NCBI GenBank assembly: GCA_019412865.1
Contig: DXOJ01000682.1
Location: 1 to 6,293, forward strand
Reading direction: 5' to 3'
Length of the DNA stretch: 6,293 nt
Source of the DNA: Bacteroides sp.
Lineage (GTDB): Bacteria; Bacteroidota; Bacteroidia; Bacteroidales; Bacteroidaceae
Part shown: one piece after another, positions 1 through 4,067 of the stretch
Layout: each line of letters begins with the position of its first letter
How positions within the stretch are numbered: position 1 is the first letter of the stretch
Made by a program: the position numbers and the translations under genes
The notes under the pieces: model-generated
What the model saw: the letters and a program-made list of their open reading frames with translations, nothing else
Told to the model about the DNA's origin: nothing
The model's database searches: none

Positions 1-116
1 CTCTTGAACGGCTTGGCGCGGATGTCGTCGTTGAAGGCCTTAAAATCGACGGACAGGCCCAGTCCGACCAGCCGGAAATCCAGGAATGGACCAAGGCTGT
101 CATTGAAGCTCTGTAA
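1..116 (+). CDS. Flavodoxin, C-terminal fragment (5' end outside window)
   Basis: The reading frame is open from base 3 to a TAA at 114-116 and gives 37 residues, roughly the last quarter of a short-chain flavodoxin (usually about 145-150 residues). What is visible is LERLGADVVVEGLKIDG, then an acidic stretch and a closing helix EIQEWTKAVIEAL. This matches the last strand and helix of Desulfovibrio-type flavodoxins as I recall them (LGAEIV..GLRIDGD). Flavodoxins are cytoplasmic FMN proteins that carry single electrons in place of ferredoxin. The FMN-binding loops lie upstream of the window and cannot be checked. A strong terminator follows 92 bases after the stop, so this gene ends its own transcription unit and is probably not co-regulated with the replication genes. 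The alternative is a flavodoxin-like domain at the end of a larger protein. Confidence 0.78.
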   Translation, partial: LERLGADVVVEGLKIDGQAQSDQPEIQEWTKAVIEAL

Positions 117-208
117 GCGCTAAGAAAGTCTTCCTTCGAAATGCTCGTTTCCTTGCGAGCACAACGGGCCGGAGCCCTCTCGACCTCTCCGCCCCAACCT
201 CCTCCTTA

Positions 209-246
209 CGCCCCGGTTCGACCGCCGAACCGGGGCGATACTTTTT
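209..246 (+). terminator. Rho-independent terminator after flavodoxin
   Basis: A perfect 12-bp GC-rich stem (209-220 with 226-237) closes a 5-base loop and is followed within five bases by TTTTT at 242-246. It lies 92 bases past the flavodoxin stop in the right orientation. A weaker 6-bp hairpin (142-147 with 156-161) lies between the stop and this terminator. Confidence 0.92.
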
Positions 247-478
247 CCCCATCATGAGGTTTTTACGGTAGCATGGCCACCTCAAACGGCTCTCCTCTTC
301 CATGCCGCCCTGCCACCGGATGAGGCTGTCTTGCCGTAATCCTTGACGTGCGGAATCTTCCGCTACTGTGTGCGTCGAGCTTCTTGTACGCTGGTGCTCT
401 TCAAGCACTCTCATCCCATACCATTTCTGATAAGAGCTAAAAACATCCTCTTTGAGAGTGACTTTTCTTGAATATACT

Positions 479-572
479 GTTTCCACAGTCATTTTTATCA
501 GTCAACGGCTGTCACTGACAACTTTCAACAGATATCCATCCAGTGAGTTTCTCCGTCGATTTCTTTGGATAA
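479..572. promoter_or_regulatory. Two DnaA-box-like words flanking a TGTCA/TGACA dyad
   Basis: GTTTCCACA at 479-487 matches the DnaA box TTATCCACA at 7 of 9 positions. TTTGGATAA at 564-572 reads TTATCCAAA on the minus strand, 8 of 9. Between them is the perfect dyad TGTCACTGACA at 510-520. Single weak DnaA boxes occur by chance, so this only supports an origin in combination with the surrounding repeats. Confidence 0.3.
499..520. repeat. GTCA-N-TGAC dyad, copy 1 (non-coding)
   Basis: TGTCACTGACA (510-520) is a perfect 5+1+5 palindrome. The stretch CAGTCA, five bases, then (T/A)GTCACTGAC at 499-519 recurs at 5010-5030 inside the large HTH gene, with 16 of 21 positions identical. This is the only copy of the dyad outside that gene. 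The symmetry suggests a site for a dimeric DNA-binding protein encoded here. Confidence 0.6.
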
Positions 573-674
573 ACTGTTTCTGGTCATCATTACCTGTTAC
601 CGCCAGACAACATCTGCAAACAGCAGTGGATGACTGACAATGATAGCTCCGGACTGGCACTGTCAGACATACAA

Positions 675-692
675 AAAACAACACGGCAAAAT
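675..692 (+). repeat. ACGGCA repeat, copy 1
   Basis: An 18-bp word AAAACAACACGGCAAAAT is identical to the copy at 810-827, 135 bp downstream. A TGTCA word lies just upstream (661-665). Confidence 0.75.
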
Positions 693-809
693 GGTCACGA
701 ATAAACTATACTATGGTAAAATAACAAGCTTTATTTGCATCAATGACAACCGCTGAAATACGGTAGAGAGGTGTCATCTCAAAGCGGAGGCCATAAACTT
801 TTGCCATCC

Positions 810-857
810 AAAACAACACGGCAAAATACTCGCTATTTCATATTAACATATTGAAAT
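810..857 (+). repeat. ACGGCA repeat, copy 2, with TTAACATA tail
   Basis: The same 18-bp word as at 675-692 (810-827) is followed by a 19-base spacer and TTAACATATTGAAAT at 843-857. Copy 3 (1084-1123) repeats the ACGGCA word, the same 19-base spacing and the tail with two mismatches. Fixed spacing between two conserved halves suggests one diverged compound repeat rather than chance words. Confidence 0.6.
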
Positions 858-880
858 AATAAGTTAATATAATCAAAAAA
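829..880. other. AT-rich segment, candidate DNA-unwinding element
   Basis: Roughly four fifths of these bases are A or T, far above the flanking genes. It holds the direct repeat CATATT-AA-CATATT and a 7-bp inverted repeat, TATTTCA with TGAAATA. Just beyond it, AGAATCA (880-886) pairs with TGATTCT (901-907), and CTAAGC (909-914) with GCTTAG (924-929). Being next to the repeats, it could be the melting region of an origin; it could also be plain AT-rich intergenic DNA. Confidence 0.35.
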
Positions 881-987
881 GAATCATACTCTCTTATGTT
901 TGATTCTCCTAAGCCCACCGAGAGCTTAGACGGGAAAATTCTGACGCGTTGTTTCAGGTGTCAACGAAAACAGCATGTTATCGATGA

Positions 988-1003
988 TGACAGCTAAGGT
1001 GAG
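988..1003 (+). promoter_or_regulatory. TGACAGCT word abutting a strong ribosome-binding site
   Basis: TGACAGCT (988-995) is the same 8-mer found at 4750-4757 and 6095-6102. It runs directly into AAGGTGAG (996-1003), a good Shine-Dalgarno sequence whose AGGTGAG core ends three bases before the ATG at 1007. If the word is a binding site, a protein bound here could control whatever is translated from 1007. Confidence 0.35.
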
Positions 1004-1006
1004 TTC

Positions 1007-1102
1007 ATGACGGATTATGACATGCATCAGTTGTCACATGTCTTTTCAGAAGAGAGGATGGAAGAGCATTGGAGGGCACCAATACGGCAACATGCCCACT
1101 AA
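1007..1102 (+). CDS. Candidate small protein, 31 residues, unknown function
   Basis: An ATG at 1007 follows the strong ribosome site AAGGTGAG (996-1003) and opens a frame of 31 codons ending in TAA at 1100-1102. The peptide begins MTDYDMHQLSHVF and is rich in His, Glu, Met and Arg, with no membrane segment, signal peptide or motif I recognise. The ribosome site is the main reason to list it. It lies in the repeat-rich region, and the compound repeat copy at 1084-1123 overlaps its 3' end. It could be a small regulator or leader peptide, the truncated start of a lost gene, or chance. No promoter is evident. Confidence 0.28.
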   Translation: MTDYDMHQLSHVFSEERMEEHWRAPIRQHAH

Positions 1103-1123
1103 ATATATTTAACATACTGAAAA
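1084..1123 (+). repeat. ACGGCA repeat, copy 3 (diverged)
   Basis: ACGGCA at 1084-1089 is followed after 19 bases by TTAACATACTGAAAA at 1109-1123. Copy 2 has the same two halves at the same spacing, with 13 of 15 matches in the tail and 10 of 19 in the spacer. It lies in the second AT-rich stretch (1099-1150). Confidence 0.5.
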
Positions 1124-1221
1124 ATATTGTATATTTCATTAAAACACAAAACGTTCAAACGTCCACTGGCGGGAGAGATATCCCATCACTGCCAAAAGGG
1201 AAAACGTAGGGGAGCATATAT

Positions 1222-1227
1222 TATAAT
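1222..1227 (+). promoter_or_regulatory. Isolated perfect -10 box upstream of the interlocked hairpins
   Basis: TATAAT at 1222-1227 is a consensus -10 element, but the bases 17 upstream (GGAAAA) do not resemble a -35 box. A transcript from here would start with the interlocked inverted repeats at 1244-1281 and run antisense into the 3' end of the initiator gene. The AT-rich context makes a chance match likely. Confidence 0.18.
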
Positions 1228-1243
1228 GATAGAACGTCAGTAA

Positions 1244-1281
1244 GGCCTACGCAGCCACTCTTGCGCGTAGGCCAGAGTGGC
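1244..1281. repeat. Two interlocked inverted repeats (order A-B-A'-B')
   Basis: GGCCTACGC (1244-1252) pairs perfectly with GCGTAGGCC (1265-1273), and GCCACTCT (1254-1261), which lies in the loop of the first stem, pairs with AGAGTGGC (1274-1281). In RNA the two stems would compete or form a pseudoknot. A full H-type pseudoknot is strained, because no bases are left to cross the 9-bp stem, so alternative hairpins are more likely. The element lies four bases from the initiator gene's terminator tract, outside any gene. Confidence 0.7.
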
Positions 1282-1284
1282 GCA

Positions 1285-1309
1285 TAAAAAAGGCCGTTTA
1301 ACACGGCCT
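1285..1309 (-). terminator. Rho-independent terminator of the initiator gene
   Basis: Read on the minus strand, a 7-bp stem (1303-1309 with 1291-1297, AGGCCGT and its complement) with a 5-base loop runs straight into TTTTTT (1290-1285). It starts seven bases past the TAG stop of the leftward gene. Confidence 0.88.
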
Positions 1310-1316
1310 CGCTTGT

Positions 1317-2750
1317 CTAGTCCTCTTTCCTGCGCCCTCGCCTCCGGGACGGGAGGGCTTCAGCTGTACGGTTGAGGATCACGATATTCCCCTTTGTCAG
1401 AATACTGGTTTTCTCCAGCACCTTCTTTTCCGCCAGTTCCGCGATAGCGTCCCGAATCTGTCGGCGTATTTCCTTTAACGGCGAACGCCGATCCATATTC
1501 AGCGCCAATGCCAGCGTGCGGATATCTCCCCGAAAAACCGGATTTTCCCTGTGCGACTGGCAGAAGCGATACATAGCCTTCGCAATGCTTCCCCTGATCT
1601 GGAAACGTTTGGCTACGTCAATCCAAGTGAGCCGATTGGCCACGTACATTTCCCGGAAGAACGGGCTGATTGTTACTGAAATATCCCGTTCCGCATCATT
1701 TTTTCCACGCAGGCGCAAATTCGAGATAATGTGCGTAAGGTCGTAAAACGTCTCCTGCCCCCTTTCTCGCACCACCAATTCTATAGTCCCGTGCGCGAGG
1801 CATGTGAGCCCCGTTACCAAGCGCGTATAATGGTTCTTTCCCGGCCTCTTATGCCCCATCAGACGCAGAATCGGCAGCAACGGGCCACGATACGTGAATT
1901 TTCCCGTACCGCTCTCCGGGAATGCCGAACGCACAGGTTCCGGAAAAGCCTCCACGCCGCCAGAAACATACGGCGCCTCGGGAAGATCCGGGGCGACGGG
2001 CACAAAACCTTCTTCCGTATCCTTCATAGGAAGCGCTCCTGTCGAACGAGCATGACGAGCCTCGGCCCCTTCCGCCCCGGATTCAATGATCGCCAGCAGA
2101 GCCATCAGCACGTCCTCTTCCTCAACACTGAGTTTCGGTCCTGTATAAAGGATATTACCCCACGGCCCCGAAGAAATAGGTTCTTTAAAGAAAAAAGCCC
2201 CTGATGCGGCGATGCTGCCTTTTTCACGCGATGTAATATCGGGATCACGCATGAGCGCGTCCCGACGTCCCTTTTCAAGGTTATTCATCGGAAAAAACGG
2301 CGAAACGCGTGCAATACTGGTTGGATAGCCACACCAAAGCGAAGGGCGTTCCTCCTTAGGAGTTGGCAGGGGTGCTGCTGGGACGCTCTCAACCGGGCTA
2401 GGCGCAGGGACAGGCTTTGGAGAAGCCGTCCTGACGACCTCGCACGCCACCTCTCGCGCCTGTTCACGAGCAAGCTCCTCAAGGCTCACAGGCGAGGGCC
2501 GTTTCCGCTCCTCAGGCGCGGCAAGCGCACGACAAGCTTTGGAGGAAGGGCTTCCGCTTCTACGCCACTCTTCAATGATCGCAACGATAAACGACGGAAC
2601 ATCCTTCCAGTCGAGCGCATCGATCTGTGCGGCAAGCGTAGGATTATACAGCCTCAGGCGTTCCCGCTCCTCAGCAGAAAGAGGGGAAGGGACAGCCGTC
2701 TCAAGAAAACCTTGCAACGCTTCACCCACGGATTTCATCTTATTGGTCAT
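1317..2750 (-). CDS. TrfA-like plasmid replication initiator protein
   Basis: A 477-residue protein if translated from the ATG at 2750. Its C-terminal half resembles TrfA, the RK2/IncP initiator that binds origin iterons and recruits the host replisome. The segment NILYTGPKLSVEEEDVLMAL (199-218) corresponds to TrfA's first winged-helix start. The segment 386-450 corresponds to the second, with A-x-x-M-x-x-F-x-x-SHRE (SHRE at 399-402) followed by a helical stretch and EKKVLEKTS. The first domain is interrupted by a variable segment (about 223-283). Residues 1-140 are an extra region: a helical part, then a Pro-rich linker (110-136). The C-terminus is basic (RRRGRRK). It is divergent to parA and has its own terminator. 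In-frame starts at 2837 (GTG), 2765 and 2738 exist; 2750 is preferred because CGGA lies about 8 bases upstream, but no start has a strong ribosome site. The family call is from remembered motifs. Confidence 0.8.
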   Translation of the reverse strand: MTNKMKSVGEALQGFLETAVPSPLSAEERERLRLYNPTLAAQIDALDWKDVPSFIVAIIEEWRRSGSPSSKACRALAAPEERKRPSPVSLEELAREQAREVACEVVRTASPKPVPAPSPVESVPAAPLPTPKEERPSLWCGYPTSIARVSPFFPMNNLEKGRRDALMRDPDITSREKGSIAASGAFFFKEPISSGPWGNILYTGPKLSVEEEDVLMALLAIIESGAEGAEARHARSTGALPMKDTEEGFVPVAPDLPEAPYVSGGVEAFPEPVRSAFPESGTGKFTYRGPLLPILRLMGHKRPGKNHYTRLVTGLTCLAHGTIELVVRERGQETFYDLTHIISNLRLRGKNDAERDISVTISPFFREMYVANRLTWIDVAKRFQIRGSIAKAMYRFCQSHRENPVFRGDIRTLALALNMDRRSPLKEIRRQIRDAIAELAEKKVLEKTSILTKGNIVILNRTAEALPSRRRGRRKED

Positions 2751-3035
2751 GGCAACATTCCGCATTAGAGCGCCAGCTTGCCATCCGGACGGCACAAGAG
2801 CTGCCGGAAAGTGCTGAACCCCGGAGGTGCCGGGCACGCATCCATAGAAGAAAAAGGTGTCAAACTCCGCAAAAGGCCTTTCTTCCCTCGGCCCAGCCGT
2901 CCATTTCCGACTCTAAAAAACACTGATGGCGAGTATTGCCCGCATCCATTTACCGCTTTTATTGAGGATGATCATTGACTTTTTTTGAGTATCATGCAAA
3001 AAATTCGACACATCACACGCAAATTGGAGGATCTC
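2751..3035. promoter_or_regulatory. Divergent intergenic region between initiator gene and parA
   Basis: This 285-bp space must hold the promoters of both genes, or parts of them. Visible are a perfect palindrome ATGATCAT (2968-2975) inside a repeated ATTGA context, and a T7 tract just after it. The best rightward pair I can find is TTGCCC (2936-2941) with TTTATT about 16 bases on, which is weak. A TTGACA on the minus strand (2863-2858) has no acceptable -10 box at normal spacing. The ATGATCAT palindrome could be an autoregulatory operator for parA. Confidence 0.4.
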
Positions 3036-3827
3036 ATGGCAGCGAAAGTCATTGCTTTTGCAAACCACAAAGGTGGCGTAGGCAAGACCGCGAGCACTGT
3101 TAACGTAGCGTATTGCCTCGCTAAACGCAAACGCCGTGTGCTTGTTGTGGACTGTGATCCTCAGGGAAACGCGTCGCTGACCCTCGGAACCGTATCCCCA
3201 TACGAACAACCCCGCACAGTGGCAAACCTCTTTACCGGGCTCTCGTTTTCGGCAGCGGCCGTGCCTTCCAAATACGAAGGGTTGGATCTGATCCCTGCCA
3301 ATCTGAATGTATACGCTACGGTAAGCACGCTTTCCAATTCCATCAAGCGCTTTTTCGGTTTCCGGCAAGCGCTCGATAAGGCAGCTTTGAACACCTACGA
3401 TTACATTCTGCTGGATTGCCCACCCACCATTGAGGGTGCGCTCCTGACCAATGCGCTTATCATTACGGACTATATTATCATTCCGGTCGGGGTTGAGGAC
3501 ACTTATGCCCTTTCCGGCGTAAGCCATCTTATCAAAGTCGCGGAAACCCTGCGCGCTGACACCGAATCGAATCTTGCGATCATGGGCGTACTGCTGACCA
3601 TGTACGATGGCCGCAATAACGCCGCGAAAACCATCCGTAATGTGGCAATCGGGACCTTTGGCGAAGAAATGGTCTTCCGTACGACTATCCCCAGGAATAC
3701 TACACTAAATAAAGCTGTTATGAGTAACCTTGCGGTCTGTGACTATGATGACGGTTGTTCTTCCTGCCGCAGCTATCGTGAGTTGGCACAGGAAATGGAA
3801 GCCCGCCTTGATCCCAAGAACGCATGA
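3036..3827 (+). CDS. parA: ParA-type partition ATPase
   Basis: A 263-residue cytoplasmic P-loop ATPase of the MinD/ParA/Soj group, which binds the nucleoid when ATP-bound and moves plasmid copies apart when stimulated by a centromere-bound partner. It has the deviant Walker A motif HKGGVGKTAS (11-20, Lys12 and Lys17), the A' motif VVDCDPQGN (37-45), Walker B YDYILLDCPP (121-130, Asp127), and the family's IPRNTTLNKA stretch near the C-terminus, here followed by an unusual GCSSC. The start is ATG 3036, because GGAGG (3026-3030) sits five bases upstream and the motif follows 11 residues in; an upstream TTG (2985) would only add 17 unlikely residues. There is no N-terminal HTH domain, so it is a short Soj/type Ib-like ParA. 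No canonical parB follows; the HTH protein at 4068 is the best partner candidate. Confidence 0.95.
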   Translation: MAAKVIAFANHKGGVGKTASTVNVAYCLAKRKRRVLVVDCDPQGNASLTLGTVSPYEQPRTVANLFTGLSFSAAAVPSKYEGLDLIPANLNVYATVSTLSNSIKRFFGFRQALDKAALNTYDYILLDCPPTIEGALLTNALIITDYIIIPVGVEDTYALSGVSHLIKVAETLRADTESNLAIMGVLLTMYDGRNNAAKTIRNVAIGTFGEEMVFRTTIPRNTTLNKAVMSNLAVCDYDDGCSSCRSYRELAQEMEARLDPKNA

Positions 3828-3900
3828 TTATTCAAAGATGGGCATAGAATAAAAGATGCTTGTCCTGTAGTTTTATATTCCTATTTTTCGGATTATAAGT

Positions 3901-3987
3901 TTACCATTGGTAACATTCAATTCTTTCCCGGAAGAAACAAAGTGTACACGTATGAGCCAAATTCTATTGTCCCCCGCACATGTTACC
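3901..3987. promoter_or_regulatory. GGTAAC half sites; candidate operator or centromere
   Basis: TTACCATTGGTAA (3901-3913) is a 6+1+6 palindrome. Its right side extends to GGTAACAT (3909-3916), which recurs inverted as ATGTTACC (3980-3987), giving three half sites in the parA-HTH gap. GTGTACAC (3942-3949) is another perfect palindrome between them. TATAAG precedes the first site (3894-3899) and follows the last (3988-3993). A direct pair of TTACC words also occurs at 590-594 and 597-601. The position between parA and a DNA-binding gene suits an operator or partition site, but the half sites are short. Confidence 0.38.
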
Positions 3988-3993
3988 TATAAG
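3967..3993 (+). promoter_or_regulatory. Possible promoter of the HTH gene
   Basis: TTGTCC (3967-3972, 4 of 6 to -35) and TATAAG (3988-3993, 5 of 6 to -10) are 15 bases apart, shorter than ideal. The leader after it is pyrimidine-rich up to the ribosome site TAAGGA at 4056-4061. The ATGTTACC half site (3980-3987) lies between the two boxes, where a bound protein would repress. Confidence 0.28.
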
Positions 3994-4067
3994 TAAAATA
4001 TCTTCTCGACAAGAAAAGGCTCTTCTTCTCTGTCCACTTTATCCTCTTCCTTCCGTAAGGAACTGAC

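Larger units (their letters stand above)
247..1284. other. Non-coding, repeat-rich region; candidate replication origin
   Basis: About 1 kb with no ORF that looks like a conserved protein. Three kinds of structure are visible. By hand count, TGACA or TGTCA occurs ten times between 480 and 1050 (at 510, 516, 635, 661, 744, 772, 959, 988, 1018 and 1032), about one being expected by chance; between 1050 and 4740 there are only four. A repeat around ACGGCA occurs three times (675, 810, 1084). Two AT-rich stretches lie at 829-880 and 1099-1150. Clustered repeats, AT-rich DNA and DnaA-like words beside an initiator gene are the usual ingredients of an iteron-type plasmid origin. That assignment is inference, and there is no textbook tandem iteron array. 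The part from 247 to 478 shows little except a distant 8-bp inverted repeat (406-413 with 453-460). Confidence 0.45.

Noticed and set aside
331..340. Fourth, inverted copy of the ACGGCA repeat (minus-strand ATTACGGCAA)
   Set aside because: Only about 8 bases match the other copies and the TTAACATA half is missing, so chance is sufficient.
117..480. tRNA or att site marking an integration junction
   Set aside because: I could find no tRNA-like T-loop or cloverleaf; the GGTTCGA at 215-221 is part of the terminator stem. No long direct repeat flanks the module within the window.
100..492. 130-codon minus-strand open frame
   Set aside because: It runs antisense across the flavodoxin terminator and the flavodoxin stop, has no recognisable motif, and its composition is that of non-coding DNA.
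452..684. Overlapping 60-codon frames on both strands
   Set aside because: They cover the repeat-rich region on opposite strands, show no motif and no convincing ribosome site.
480..1050. CRISPR array or classical tandem iteron array
   Set aside because: The short words are irregularly spaced, in both orientations, and not separated by uniform spacers. RK2-type full iterons are not present.
2751..2837. GTG start at 2837 for the initiator
   Set aside because: The added residues (MPGTSGVQHFPAAL...) do not look conserved and the start lacks a proper ribosome site. ATG 2765 cannot be excluded.
2858..2863. Minus-strand TTGACA as -35 box of the initiator gene
   Set aside because: The bases 17 further on read TGCGTG, and the nearest TATGGA is only 11 bases away.
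2985..3035. Upstream TTG start for parA
   Set aside because: No ribosome site precedes it, while GGAGG is ideally placed for ATG 3036, which gives the normal ParA N-terminus.
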